Assembly: GCA_036401375.1 (NCBI GenBank)
Contig: DASWVB010000009.1
Coordinates: 1-64,000, forward strand
Length of the DNA: 64,000 nt
DNA from: DASWUZ01 sp036401375
Lineage (GTDB): Bacteria > Acidobacteriota > Terriglobia > Terriglobales > Acidobacteriaceae
Reading direction: 5' to 3'
In this document: positions 1 to 8,987 of the stretch, one piece after another
How positions within the stretch are numbered: position 1 is the stretch's first letter
Layout of the letters: each line of letters opens with the position of its first letter
The notes under the pieces: generated by a model
Databases searched by the model: none
Seen by the model: the letters and a program-made list of their open reading frames with translations, nothing else
What the model was told of the DNA's origin: nothing
Made by a program: the position numbers and the translations under genes

Positions 1-158
1 GACGCTCCTTGTCTCCACAGTGAGGGGAGATAACCTGGCTACCCACCTCAAAACGGCCCGCAGCAAACCCCCCTTGGCCGTGCCTAATAGTGTATCTGCT
101 TCCACAGGCGCGCTGGATTGCAGCTGATCCGATCCGCGCACCTCCGAGTGCGAACGGC

Positions 159-941
159 TCATTGGCCCGCTGCGCGCGCGGCGCTAAAGCTAAAGTCAGC
201 CGCAGCCGTCTGCTTCGACTGCACCGTCACCTGCGCCGTCTGCGTGCCGAGCTCCTCGTGAACAGCAGTCAAAGTATAAGTACCTGGCGGCAGCCCGCGT
301 ATCTCAAAGTGGCCGTTAGTATCTGAGACGGCATAGAACGGACTCGAAGCAATGTTGAGAAATGCCTGCATCCACGGATGATTGGCACAGTGCACCGCAA
401 GCATCGTAGCGGGATGAGTGAAGACCTGCCGCGTGGTCCCGGCCTTCGGCGGCTGCGAGATGTTCACCTCGGGGTTGCCGTTGTCCGGAGTGGTGTGCAC
501 GTTGTGCATCGTAGGGTCGCTATTGGTGAACTCAACCGGCTGCCCGGCCATCACCCCGATCACGTGAGGAGTGTAACGGCAGCCCTTCTGGTCGAGATTG
601 ATTGCATTTGCGGGAGCGGCATAGACCTTGTTCCCGAGGCCGCCCGTAATCGAGACGAAGACATTTGCGAGCCTGCCGTTATGCACCACGTATTGCTCGC
701 TCAGGTTGGTTCCGCCGGTAAGTCCGCAAGCCGGATCTTGGCCCATGTCAATCTCGACGCGCTGCGGCGGCGTTCCCGCAAAGTGGATCGTACCGCTCAC
801 CATGCCTGCCGTGCTCATGTCGATAGTCGCAGTCGGTGCTGCCGGTTCCGGCCCAGCGGCTGTGGGCGAGTTGCTCTTGCATCCCGTTACTCCGATCACT
901 ATCGCGCTGCCTAACACCAGCAGGGCCCTGTATCCTGTCAT
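159..941 (-). CDS. Lipoprotein with cupredoxin-like copper site and carboxypeptidase-regulatory-like domain
   Basis: The 260-residue product begins with a short basic segment, a hydrophobic stretch and a lipobox ending in Cys21, so it should be a lipid-anchored exported protein. The middle resembles plastocyanin-like cupredoxins: His146 (in M-H-N-V-H) and a C-A-N-H-P-W-M segment supply Cys185, His188 and Met191, the classic type 1 copper ligand set. The last 65 residues (F-E-I-R-G-L-P-P-G-T-Y-T-L) look like a CarboxypepD_reg beta-sandwich. The ATG at 941 was chosen over an upstream start because TGAGGAG lies just before it and it places the signal peptide at the N-terminus. An electron-transfer or copper-sensing role is inferred; the partner is unknown. 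Confidence 0.8.
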   Translation of the reverse strand: MTGYRALLVLGSAIVIGVTGCKSNSPTAAGPEPAAPTATIDMSTAGMVSGTIHFAGTPPQRVEIDMGQDPACGLTGGTNLSEQYVVHNGRLANVFVSITGGLGNKVYAAPANAINLDQKGCRYTPHVIGVMAGQPVEFTNSDPTMHNVHTTPDNGNPEVNISQPPKAGTTRQVFTHPATMLAVHCANHPWMQAFLNIASSPFYAVSDTNGHFEIRGLPPGTYTLTAVHEELGTQTAQVTVQSKQTAAADFSFSAARAAGQ

Positions 942-1467
942 GCTTCTCCTCAGACGAGCTTCTGCATCGAGCAAGGCGCCGAGATGGCCAAATCCGATGC
1001 CCGCGCCTCTTGCATCTTCTCGATGCATTCAAACAGTACGGATTTCCGGCGCTAAGCCTTCGTCTCTCTATTCTAGTAATACCCGAAGCGGAAGGCATCC
1101 GCTCCGGCGTTGTTAATGCACTAGAGCAGCAGGCTCAACAGCACTGCGACCAGGGCTACCACAGCCAGCGCAAGGAACACATCTATGTGAAGACAATTCG
1201 TAGCCCTGACCTGTCTTCAGGCCCCAAAGGCTACCTCCATAGTGAATTACCTGCGCCCGGTGCTCGCGGAGCGAAGGCCGGTCTTCCGGCTTTGTGGGCG
1301 GAAAACTCTGCGCACTGTGCCCCAAAGAAATCCGGGTACGCCGCATTGCGTGCCGTTTATGGAAGTTGGAAAGATCTTAGGTCGGCCGCGGTGTTGGCCA
1401 TCGGAAGCTCGCGCCTCGACAAAGCCTGACTTACAGTGACTCTGGACTCAAACAAGGGTCGCAGCCT
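942..1467. other. Intergenic region, no convincing gene
   Basis: About 525 bases between the lipoprotein gene and the isocitrate dehydrogenase stop. Overlapping frames on both strands lack ribosome-binding sites and family resemblance. On the minus strand 1121-1180 could encode a 19-residue purely hydrophobic peptide from a GTG, but no Shine-Dalgarno precedes it. No tRNA or strong terminator was recognised. Confidence 0.5.
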
Positions 1468-2520
1468 TCAGCCCATCGCCTCGATGACAGCGTCACCGAA
1501 GGCCGCAGTACCGCTGGTGCCGCCCACATCGCGAGTCAGCGTCTTCTTGTCTATATAGACCTTTTCGATCGCCGCCTGGATCCTGTCCGCCGCCGCATTC
1601 TCATCGATGTGCCGCAGCATCAGCACAGCCGACTGCAGCAGCGCGGTCGGGTTCGCGATGTCTTTGCCGGCAATGTCCGGCGCCGAGCCGTGAACGGCCT
1701 CGAAGATCGCTGCTTCATGCCCCAGGTTCGCACCCGGCACCAGGCCGAGACCGCCAACCAGCCCCGCGCAAAGGTCGCTGATGATGTCGCCGTACAGGTT
1801 CTCCATCAGCAGGGTGTCGTACTGGTAAGGATTCATCACCAGCTGCATACACGTGTTGTCGATCAGATGCTCGCCGTAAAAGATCTCCGGGTAGCCCTTG
1901 GCGATCTCGCGCGAACACCGTAAAAACAAGCCATCCGACATCTTCATGATGTTCGCCTTGTGGATGGCGTGGATTTTCTTGCGCCCCTGCTTGCGCGCAT
2001 AGTCAAACGCGAACTTCGAGACCCGCGTCGATGCCTTCTCGGTAATCACCTTGAGCGAAGTCACAACCCCCGGCACCACCTCCTGCTCGAGGCCCACATA
2101 CTCGCCCTCCGTGTTCTCGCGGATGATGATCAGGTCAACGCCCGGAAACTTCGACTCGAGACCCGGAAGATTCTTGATAGGCCGGAAGTTGGCGAAGAGC
2201 TCAAAGTGCTTGCGCAGCGTCACATTGATGGACGTAAATCCACCCCCAATAGGCGTGGTCACGGGCCCTTTGAGCGCCAGCTTTGTCCGCTCGATAGCGC
2301 TGTAGAGCTCCTTGGGAATGTACTCGCCGTATTGCTTGAAAGCCTCTGCACCCGCGGCAAAGGGCTCCCATGCAAACTTCACGCCGGTGGCCTCCAGGAT
2401 GCGTACGACCGCAGCCGTCACCTCGGGCCCGATGCCGTCTCCGGCGATCAACGTTACCGCATGGGTTACTGGATTGGGACCTTTAGTTGCAGAGTCTTCC
2501 GCGGAGCTTACCTGATGCAT
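1468..2520 (-). CDS. NAD-dependent isocitrate dehydrogenase (isocitrate/isopropylmalate dehydrogenase family)
   Basis: Oxidative decarboxylation of isocitrate to 2-oxoglutarate in the TCA cycle is the likely role. The 350-residue protein has the family start A-G-D-G-I-G-P-E-V, the substrate loop around S-I-N-V-T-L-R-K, R-E-N-T-E-G-E-Y, the D-N-x-C-M-Q-L segment and the C-terminal H-G-S-A-P-D-I-A-G-K nucleotide loop. Its length and the F-A-N-F-R-P-I-K stretch fit the short NAD-type enzymes related to mitochondrial IDH3 rather than the long NADP monomeric forms. Isopropylmalate dehydrogenase or a tartrate-type paralogue is the main alternative. The ATG at 2520, preceded by GAAGG, is preferred to the in-frame GTG at 2535. 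Confidence 0.88.
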   Translation of the reverse strand: MHQVSSAEDSATKGPNPVTHAVTLIAGDGIGPEVTAAVVRILEATGVKFAWEPFAAGAEAFKQYGEYIPKELYSAIERTKLALKGPVTTPIGGGFTSINVTLRKHFELFANFRPIKNLPGLESKFPGVDLIIIRENTEGEYVGLEQEVVPGVVTSLKVITEKASTRVSKFAFDYARKQGRKKIHAIHKANIMKMSDGLFLRCSREIAKGYPEIFYGEHLIDNTCMQLVMNPYQYDTLLMENLYGDIISDLCAGLVGGLGLVPGANLGHEAAIFEAVHGSAPDIAGKDIANPTALLQSAVLMLRHIDENAAADRIQAAIEKVYIDKKTLTRDVGGTSGTAAFGDAVIEAMG

Positions 2521-2609
2521 GACACCTTCTTTCACCGTCGAATGAAGTCTCTGCTACTACCGCTGTGGCATATTGCTTGCCGCTGGAACAACATCGGCCA
2601 CCGGCACAG

Positions 2610-3110
2610 TTACGAGTGATCGCCGGCGCGCCGCTTCCGGCCTGCGCCGGCGTGCTCCTTATTATTCAAAAGCTGCTCCAGCTCTTCCTTGAACTCGCGA
2701 ACATCTTTGAAATCCCGGTACACGCTGGCGAAGCGGATGTAAGCGACCGTATCGATGCTCTTGAGACGATCCATGATAAGCGTTCCTATATCGTTGGTCG
2801 TCCGCTCGCGCTCGGGCGCATCCATCAGAAATGACTCCGTCTCGTTGACAATCGACTCCAGCCGGCCCGCGGAGACGGGACGCTTCTCACAGGCGCGCAA
2901 CAGTCCACTTAGAATTTTCTGCCGGTCAAAGCGCTCTCGGCGGCCATCTTTCTTGATGACCATGTAGGGGATCTCGTCGATGCGCTCGTAAGTCGTGAAA
3001 CGCTTGTTGCATCCCTCGCACTCGCGCCGCCGCCGTATGGAATCCGCTTCCTTGCTCTCCCGTGAATCGACCACTCGGTCTTGTGCAAAGCCGCAATAGG
3101 GACACTTCAT
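2610..3110 (-). CDS. nrdR: Transcriptional repressor NrdR
   Basis: A 166-residue ribonucleotide reductase repressor. The N-terminal zinc ribbon is complete (Cys3, Cys6, Cys31, Cys34) and includes the diagnostic D-S-R-E and R-R-R-R-E-C segments; the ATP-cone domain follows at roughly residues 49-139 and senses dATP/ATP to control binding at NrdR boxes in nrd promoters. The ATG at 3110 gives the canonical M-K-C-P-Y-C start; a longer reading from a TTG is unlikely. The tail after residue 145 is charged and poorly conserved. It lies directly upstream, in transcription order, of the isocitrate dehydrogenase gene. Confidence 0.96.
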   Translation of the reverse strand: MKCPYCGFAQDRVVDSRESKEADSIRRRRECEGCNKRFTTYERIDEIPYMVIKKDGRRERFDRQKILSGLLRACEKRPVSAGRLESIVNETESFLMDAPERERTTNDIGTLIMDRLKSIDTVAYIRFASVYRDFKDVREFKEELEQLLNNKEHAGAGRKRRAGDHS

Positions 3111-3166
3111 CTTGTACTGAAAGTCTAGCAGGGACGCCAAAGCCGGACTGAACGCTGTCCAGCCCG

Positions 3167-3661
3167 CTATTCAATACCGGCGCGTACCCGGCGCCTCACC
3201 GTCTCCGCCACCAGGCCGTAAACCGCATGGCTCAGCCACTGGCTCACGCGCTCCTGCATCGGCTGCCGGTCGGCTGGCGGGACGAGCTCTGCCTCGGGCA
3301 TCAGGTTCTCCTGGGCAAGGCGGTTCAGGGCAAGTCCAAACGCCAACCCGTGCCAGGCAGCCGCGCGCGGACGCGCCTCGACTACCGCACCGTAAGCCGC
3401 GCCGGCGATTACCCCAAAGCTCCAGTGGATCGTCTGCATGGCGACCTTACGCCCGACCGGATCGAACCGGCGGCCCGCAGCCCTCTCGGCCAGCAGCACC
3501 TGCGGAGGAGTCTGGTCGATCCATGGCGGCACGACCTGTTCGCACATCACCTTGGCCGTGGTTCCCGCGATCCCGCCCGCAAGACCCGCCAGGGCTCCCT
3601 TTATCAGGGCCGTCGAACTGACCGGGACCGCTTGCACCACCTCTACCTTGTGGACGACCAT
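3167..3661 (-). CDS. YagU-like DUF1440 membrane protein
   Basis: A 164-residue protein with a G/A-rich hydrophobic segment near residues 22-42 and two more weakly hydrophobic stretches, in the pattern of the DUF1440/YagU inner-membrane family (conserved P-P-W and the H-W-x-F-G region). YagU has been linked to acid resistance in E. coli, but function here is unproven. The ATG at 3661 was selected because GAGGA sits seven bases upstream; longer readings overlap the preceding gene. The gene follows the flippase-like gene on the same strand and may be transcribed with it. Confidence 0.7.
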   Translation of the reverse strand: MVVHKVEVVQAVPVSSTALIKGALAGLAGGIAGTTAKVMCEQVVPPWIDQTPPQVLLAERAAGRRFDPVGRKVAMQTIHWSFGVIAGAAYGAVVEARPRAAAWHGLAFGLALNRLAQENLMPEAELVPPADRQPMQERVSQWLSHAVYGLVAETVRRRVRAGIE

Positions 3662-3719
3662 CGTCGAATCCTCTTCAGGAAGTAGATGCGCGCGGAACAA
3701 TCCAGGCCTGCTCAGACCT

Positions 3720-4910
3720 CTAAAGAACCACTCCGCCCTGAGCATGAGTGACGGGTGCAACCTGCGGATCGGGATCACCTGCTTCAGAAACTACCGCGCC
3801 CTCAGCCTCGCCGCTCTCGGCTGCGACCTTCTTCAGCGATACATGCTCGAAGCGCGCCCAGATCAGCCCGACAGGAATGATTGAGAGGAAGGACACGATG
3901 AGGATCATCGCACCGGCGCCAAGCGCCGGTTCTGGCGCAACTCCAAACACCGTCTGCATCGCGAGAGTGGTTGCTGCGATCGAGGTGAACCAGCCGATCA
4001 CCGGAAGCTGAATGGCGGAAGCCCCAAGACTCGCAGCCATCAGCACCAGGCAGCGCGCAAACGTCATGCTCGCCAGCTGCGGCGAAGCCGTGAAGGCATG
4101 CACCGTCTCGAGGTAAGCACCGGTGATCAGCCCCCACATGACCAGCGAAATCGCCGCCGCAATCGCGAAGTCACCAAAGGACGACAGCGTATTCAGCCCG
4201 TCGCGAAACGCCCTGATCTTGCTTCCAACGCTCACTCCCAGCTTGGGCGAGAGCGATCCAAAGCCCCGCTCCGCGATGCTCGCGATGCGATTTCCGGAGA
4301 AGCGGACAAAAGCAGCAAAGATAGCCAGTGCGACGCTCGCCAGCAGCCCTCCGATTGCGGTCCGTCCCAGCAGTTCATGATGAGGAAGGGTGGTGCGCTC
4401 AGGTGAGAGCAGCAGCACCGTCGAGAAGATGAGCGCCATCGATCCAAGATCGAACATTCGCTCGACCGTATATACCGCAATCTGAGAACCGATGGGCAGG
4501 TTGACCCGCCGCGCGACCAGGTAAGGCCGCACCAGGTCGGCCAGCCTTCCAAAAAGGGCCACACCGGTGAACCCGATCACCTGCGACCCGAGCAGCGACA
4601 GCGGCGAAACTCGCTTCACGGGCCGAAGGAAGACCGCCCAGCGCGTGGCCCGCAATACATAAGCCGCATAGATGAGCGCCACTCCAATAGCGAACTTCCC
4701 CGCATTTGCCTGCCGGAGCTGCTGGCCGAAGACACTCCAGTTGAAGTGAATCTTGTGGCGAGCGAAGATGACCAGGGCCACGAGCGCCGCAGCCAGGATC
4801 AGCCAGATCAGCAGGCGGCTCTTCTTCTTAGGCGTGTCATTGCTGGTGAAGGCAGGTTGAGGGGGCGCACTGCTTATCAAGGTGGCGTCCGATCCTGGTA
4901 CTGGATTCAA
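3720..4910 (-). CDS. Lysylphosphatidylglycerol synthase transmembrane region / UPF0104-type flippase-like protein
   Basis: A 396-residue integral membrane protein with about eight hydrophobic helices beginning with one at residues 33-49. It shows the features of the YbhN/MprF transmembrane family: an N-terminal helix, the A-x-R-W-x-x-F-L-R-P block, G-F-x-G-V-A-L-F-G-R-L-A-D-L-V-R-P-Y, and the later G-A-S-x-x-Q-L-P-V-I-G-W-F segment. It lacks the soluble aminoacyltransferase domain of MprF, so lipid translocation or an accessory role is more likely. No ATG is available near the N-terminus; the start is taken as TTG at 4910, which is uncertain. The last 60 or so residues are soluble and acidic. 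Confidence 0.82.
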   Translation of the reverse strand: MNPVPGSDATLISSAPPQPAFTSNDTPKKKSRLLIWLILAAALVALVIFARHKIHFNWSVFGQQLRQANAGKFAIGVALIYAAYVLRATRWAVFLRPVKRVSPLSLLGSQVIGFTGVALFGRLADLVRPYLVARRVNLPIGSQIAVYTVERMFDLGSMALIFSTVLLLSPERTTLPHHELLGRTAIGGLLASVALAIFAAFVRFSGNRIASIAERGFGSLSPKLGVSVGSKIRAFRDGLNTLSSFGDFAIAAAISLVMWGLITGAYLETVHAFTASPQLASMTFARCLVLMAASLGASAIQLPVIGWFTSIAATTLAMQTVFGVAPEPALGAGAMILIVSFLSIIPVGLIWARFEHVSLKKVAAESGEAEGAVVSEAGDPDPQVAPVTHAQGGVVL

Positions 4911-5091
4911 CCGCTTTGAACGTTGAACTTTGAACTCTGACCTCTACAACTCTTCGCCCGGACTGCGGCTCGACGACCGCTATCCGGCGAGCAGAGTGAA
5001 ACCGCCGCTCTTCCAGTTTACCGAATTCAGTCTTGCTCCGGGTCAGCGATCAGGAAACGGGGCGCTGAACGGGTCCGCGGACTCACTGCGT

Positions 5092-5907
5092 TCAGCGGCT
5101 GGCTATCGTCCCCGAGGCCTTCTCTGTCCCGAATGCGACCTTGCTCGCCACCCCGGTCGCGAGCCCCCCTACCAGCTTTCGAGCCGCCAGCGGCGCCGCC
5201 CTTCGGCTGTTGAAGTCGCGAATCACACGCGCCACATAAGCCCGCGTCTCGCGGTAGGGCGGCACGCCGCGCCAACGCTCCACCGCAGCCGGACCGGCAT
5301 TGTAAGCAGCCAGCGCAAGCGCCAGGTTGTCTTTATATCTAACGAGCAGCATGTCGAGATATGCCGTCCCGCCACGGATGTTCTCCTCCGGCCTGAATCT
5401 CTCCTTCACTCCAACCTCGGCCGCAGTTCCCGGCATAAGCTGCATCAGCCCCTGCGCCCCGCTCCGGCTTACAGCCCGCACCCTGCCGCCGCTCTCTGCC
5501 CGCACCACGCTCGCCAGCAGGTCGACATCGATATTGCGCTGCGACCCGGCAGTCGCAAGCATCTGGTGCAGTTCGTCCGCCGAGAGCGAGCTCTGCGCCA
5601 CGTCAACGGCCCTTTTCACAACCTTACCGCCGGTAGTCACGATATCCGGGTGCAATGTCGCCGCCAGGGGAGCATGCACAGGCTCGATGCTCGCGATCTC
5701 AGCCCCACTCAACTCGACAAAGCTCTCTCCCCCGGCAAAGAGATAGAGCCTTACCCGGTCTCCGACCCCCACCCGGTGGTCGCAGAGCACGTCAAATCCG
5801 TTCCTTAAAGTGACGAGTTCGGAGCCGTGGGCCGGCAGCGAACACAACGCAGCAGAAGTAATCAAAGCCAATATCCGACGCAACCGCCTGGAACTCACGT
5901 CACTCAT
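5092..5907 (-). CDS. Periplasmic lytic transglycosylase (SLT family)
   Basis: A 271-residue exported murein hydrolase. A signal peptide (basic R-R-L-R-R followed by a hydrophobic run to A-H-G) precedes about 90 residues of unknown fold. The SLT lysozyme-like domain then carries the catalytic glutamate in V-V-R-A-E-S-G-G (Glu138), the G-L-M-Q-L-M-P motif, the N-I-x-G-G-x-x-Y-L segment and A-L-A-A-Y-N-A-G-P. It should cleave glycan strands to 1,6-anhydro ends. Start chosen at 5907, just downstream of the stop of the HAD gene at 5946, with which it forms a probable two-gene unit; an ATG at 5949 would overlap that gene by four bases. Confidence 0.9.
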   Translation of the reverse strand: MSDVSSRRLRRILALITSAALCSLPAHGSELVTLRNGFDVLCDHRVGVGDRVRLYLFAGGESFVELSGAEIASIEPVHAPLAATLHPDIVTTGGKVVKRAVDVAQSSLSADELHQMLATAGSQRNIDVDLLASVVRAESGGRVRAVSRSGAQGLMQLMPGTAAEVGVKERFRPEENIRGGTAYLDMLLVRYKDNLALALAAYNAGPAAVERWRGVPPYRETRAYVARVIRDFNSRRAAPLAARKLVGGLATGVASKVAFGTEKASGTIASR

Positions 5908-5945
5908 CGAGTCATGCCCCTGCAGCTCCGATGGGCGCCGCATCC

Positions 5946-7043
5946 TCAACGCCCCGTCACGGGTGAGGTGGCGAGCACAGCAACCGGGTCCTTGATTGCG
6001 ACATCATCGTCAGCGGCTGCAATGCGGCCCGTCAACTTGAGAGAGTGTTCAACCCTCTCCGCGGGCTCGGCGTCCGGCTGTTCGGTCGCTCCGTTTACGC
6101 CCGGTGACTTCTGCGGTGCCTGGCGCTGCTTCTGCTGGCGCTCGCGCGCTCTTTCAGCCTTGGCAACACCCAATAGCGCCCCGCAGACCGCATGCGCCAC
6201 CCCGTCCTGATCGTTGCTCCGCGTCACCCGCCAGCCCTTGCTCTTGGCCATCACCAGCAGCTCGCGCGACGCGTTCCCCATCAGCACCGGCTGGCCGGCA
6301 AACTCCAGCATGGAAATATCGTTGTAATTGTCACCGATCGCCAGGATCTCCTCGCGGCGTATGCCCTTCCGCTTGGCTAGCCGCTCGAGCGCCGAGCCCT
6401 TGGAGACCCCCGGCGGCAATACGTCAAGGATAGCCAGGTCCCGCGCTGCATACTCCGTGCGGTGCGTCTCGATCTCCTTCGCAAACTCGCTCTCGGCGAG
6501 CAGCGCCTCGGCCAGGCGCATCTCCATGATCGAACCGCAGACCATGGCCTGTACCGGAGCTTCGCCATTGTCAAATGCGCTCTCGAGCGGACGCACCTCC
6601 TCGATAAAGGCGCGATTGGCAGTCACCCAGGGGGACAGCCGCTGATCGAGCGGCTGCAGCGACTCCAGCACCAGCTGTCCCGGCCCCTCGCGGTCAAAGG
6701 TGAAGACGGTGGTCTGTCCGAAGTGCCTCAGCCGCCCGCACAAGGCACGCGCCGTCTCCAGCGGCAGCAGCCAGCGATCGATCGGATGCCCTGCAAGCGT
6801 GCGCGTGACGGTACCGTTCGACGAGATCATCACCGTCTCTGGCCGCAGGCCGATCTGCGTCAACAGCGGAACCGCATAGGCCTGGCGGCGGCCGGTCGCG
6901 ATCACAATCTGCAGTCCTGAGCCCTCGGCTCGCCGCAGAGCCTCGCACGTCCGAGACCCTATCCACGCACCCGAGGAAGGCATCAGGGTCCCATCGATAT
7001 CCACCACGATCATGCGCACAGCAGGGCTGGGACCGGAAATCAC
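5946..7043 (-). CDS. HAD-superfamily (Cof-type) sugar-phosphatase-like hydrolase
   Basis: A 365-residue cytoplasmic phosphatase of HAD subclass IIB. Motif I is D-I-D-G-T-L-M, motif II the S-S-N-G-T segment, motif III the conserved K-G-S-A-L and motif IV G-D-N-Y-N-D-I-S-M-L. A C2 cap lies between motifs II and III. Substrates are typically sugar phosphates or flavin or pyridoxal phosphates and cannot be chosen from sequence. The C-terminal 80 residues after the catalytic domain are low in complexity and unusual for the family. The GTG at 7043 is used; ATG at 7013 would still keep motif I intact. Confidence 0.88.
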   Translation of the reverse strand: MISGPSPAVRMIVVDIDGTLMPSSGAWIGSRTCEALRRAEGSGLQIVIATGRRQAYAVPLLTQIGLRPETVMISSNGTVTRTLAGHPIDRWLLPLETARALCGRLRHFGQTTVFTFDREGPGQLVLESLQPLDQRLSPWVTANRAFIEEVRPLESAFDNGEAPVQAMVCGSIMEMRLAEALLAESEFAKEIETHRTEYAARDLAILDVLPPGVSKGSALERLAKRKGIRREEILAIGDNYNDISMLEFAGQPVLMGNASRELLVMAKSKGWRVTRSNDQDGVAHAVCGALLGVAKAERARERQQKQRQAPQKSPGVNGATEQPDAEPAERVEHSLKLTGRIAAADDDVAIKDPVAVLATSPVTGR

Positions 7044-7235
7044 CCATCCAGTGTAACCGCCTCTGCCCCGCTTACGACATAGCCAAAGGATTACGCGACG
7101 GGTGTGTATTTGGTTACATCACGCTTCATTGCCTGACAGGGCCAACTGTGCATCTCACCCAACTCGACAGCAATTTACACAAAGCGGTCAGGGTGGCAGG
7201 CATCGCCAACGCCCGACAACCTCAGGAGACACTAC

Positions 7236-7541
7236 GTGGACAAGTACGCAATCTGGGCACAGCTGGAAGCAAAGCCTGGCAAGGAAGAGGAAGTCGAAGC
7301 ATTCCTGATCTCAGCTCAACCGATGGCCGTCGAGGAGCCTGGAACAACCACCTGGTACGCGCTCAAGATCGGCCCCGGCAAGTACGGCATCTTCGATACA
7401 TTTGCCGATGAGGAGTCGCGCCAAGTTCACATAAACGGCGAGATCGCCAAGGCCCTCTTCGCCAGAGCCTCGGAGCTCTTCTCCAAGCCTCCCGAGATCG
7501 ACAGACCAACCATCCTTGCAGCCAAGATCGCAGCAAGCTAG
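7236..7541 (+). CDS. Antibiotic biosynthesis monooxygenase (ABM)-fold protein
   Basis: A 101-residue protein with the dimeric alpha-beta barrel pattern of ABM/YgiN-like proteins: an opening W-A-Q-L-E-A-K-P-G-K strand and helix, the T-T-W-Y-A-L strand and G-I-F-D-T-F-A-D-E-E-S-R-Q-V-H-I with the family-typical D/E-E-x-x-x-x-x-H. Such proteins are small cofactor-poor quinol or polyketide monooxygenases or simply hydrophobic-ligand binders. The start is GTG with GGAG a few bases upstream. Neighbouring genes give no pathway hint. Confidence 0.75.
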   Translation: MDKYAIWAQLEAKPGKEEEVEAFLISAQPMAVEEPGTTTWYALKIGPGKYGIFDTFADEESRQVHINGEIAKALFARASELFSKPPEIDRPTILAAKIAAS

Positions 7542-7577
7542 ACTGAGGCACCTCAGGGCTCAAGCGAAGATAAACAG

Positions 7578-7745
7578 ATGAACGAGTTCCAGTGCACCCG
7601 CTGCCACACCATCGTGCACGCCGATGTAGCTCCCCCGAGCTGCCCCACCTGCGGCGGCGAACACTTTGTTCCGGTGGAGCGTGACCATCGAGGAGTTCAG
7701 ATGCCGTCACGCTCCCCTGTGGGCGGCATCATCACTCCGCAGTAG
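7578..7745 (+). CDS. Small zinc-ribbon protein
   Basis: A 55-residue ORF 36 bases after the ABM gene on the same strand. It contains two C-x-x-C knuckles (C-T-R-C at residues 6-9 and C-P-T-C at 22-25) in a short rubredoxin-like ribbon, followed by a basic proline-rich tail. The spacing fits a single structural zinc. It begins M-N-E-F with ATG at 7578 and ends TAG; no strong Shine-Dalgarno is seen. Translational coupling with the preceding gene is possible. Function unknown. Confidence 0.6.
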   Translation: MNEFQCTRCHTIVHADVAPPSCPTCGGEHFVPVERDHRGVQMPSRSPVGGIITPQ

Positions 7746-7865
7746 GTAGGCTCACCTGTAACGGTGAGGGACAAGCAGTAGCCCCGCGCCGTACTCTCTG
7801 AGGCATGGAACGTGCGTGCGAGAAAGACCTCAGCCCGCATGTGAGCTTCCTTTATCATCGAGGGA

Positions 7866-8933
7866 ATGAATAAGAGAATTGCGTGGATCGATGTTGCCCG
7901 CGGTATCGGCATCATCCTGGTCGTCTACGGGCACGTGGCCCGCGGGCTCTTGAACGCCGGCATCACCGGCCCGAAAAGCCCTCTCTCCAGTCTCGACTAC
8001 ACCATCTACAGCTTTCACATGCCGCTGTTCCTCTTCATGGCAGGCCTGAACGTGAGGCGATCGCTCAGCAAGGGAGCGGGCCGCTTCTTCAAGTCAAAGA
8101 TCTTGACGATTGCCTATCCATATCTGCTCTGGTCGTTCATTCAAGGCTCGCTCGAGGTCGCTCTAGCCTCGCACCTCAATAATCCTGTGAGCCGCTACGA
8201 CGTAATGAACATCCCCTGGCGGCCGATCAAGCAGTTCTGGTTCTTCTTTGACCTCTTCCTCTTTCACATGGTCGCGATCTTTACGGCCAACCGCCGCGCA
8301 ATCTCCGCTCTGCTCTTCGTCCTTGCCTTCGCCTTCGGCTTCTTCATCGGCCCTCGCCACGTGTGGTACACCATCTATTTGTGGGCCTTCGTCTTCTACG
8401 AGGCTGGGATACTCCTCGATGTGCGAACCCTTGAAGTCGTTCAACACGTCAAGCCGCTCGCCCTGCCTGTATTAGGAGCGCTGTTTGCCGTCGCCGTGTA
8501 CTACAGCGGTCCCCTCTGCGGCTATGACACCCAGTCGAAGTACGCCCTGCCCGCTTCCGTACTCGGAATCAGCTTCACCATAGCCCTCTGCAAGCTGATC
8601 GTGGACTGGAGCGCCTCCCTCACCCGCCTATTCACCGAGTTTGGCGTCGCTTCGACGACCATCTACATCCTGCACGTGCTCGCGGGTGCTGGAACCCGCG
8701 TCATCCTCAGGGGCATGGGAGTGCACAACGTCGCAGTACAGCTGAGTCTGGGCGTTCTGCTGGGGCTGGGCGTTCCCATGCTGATCTACTACGCAGCGGT
8801 GCGGCTGGGAATCATCGCTTATCTGGGCTTAGGGATCCAGCCACGGCCGGCCAACGATCCTGCCTCCAGGAAACCTCCAGGCACTCCTATGGACGGGGCC
8901 GGCCTCGCAAGCCCAGTCACTCGCGCCGGCTAG
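7866..8933 (+). CDS. Acyltransferase 3 family membrane protein
   Basis: A 355-residue polytopic protein with about ten hydrophobic helices. The N-terminus R-I-A-W-I-D-V-A-R-G-I-G-I-I-L-V-V-Y-G-H-V carries the conserved W-I-D-x-A-R-G and catalytic-type histidine of the acyltransferase-3/OafB family, and F-H-M-P-L-F-L-F-M-A-G is the second family hallmark. Members transfer acetyl or other acyl groups to sugars of surface polysaccharides or to small molecules. GAGG lies just before the ATG. The nearest neighbours do not show which glycan is modified. Confidence 0.9.
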   Translation: MNKRIAWIDVARGIGIILVVYGHVARGLLNAGITGPKSPLSSLDYTIYSFHMPLFLFMAGLNVRRSLSKGAGRFFKSKILTIAYPYLLWSFIQGSLEVALASHLNNPVSRYDVMNIPWRPIKQFWFFFDLFLFHMVAIFTANRRAISALLFVLAFAFGFFIGPRHVWYTIYLWAFVFYEAGILLDVRTLEVVQHVKPLALPVLGALFAVAVYYSGPLCGYDTQSKYALPASVLGISFTIALCKLIVDWSASLTRLFTEFGVASTTIYILHVLAGAGTRVILRGMGVHNVAVQLSLGVLLGLGVPMLIYYAAVRLGIIAYLGLGIQPRPANDPASRKPPGTPMDGAGLASPVTRAG

Positions 8934-8987
8934 CGCCTCGAATTGCATCGCACGGCCGAGTCACAGCATATTCAAACCAGGAAAGGC

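Noticed and set aside
1121..1180. Nineteen-residue hydrophobic peptide on the minus strand from a GTG
   Set aside because: No ribosome-binding site, no ATG and such short hydrophobic frames arise by chance in GC-rich DNA.
7697..7915. Minus-strand 72-residue ORF antisense to the zinc-ribbon and acyltransferase starts
   Set aside because: It overlaps two better-supported plus-strand genes and resembles no family.
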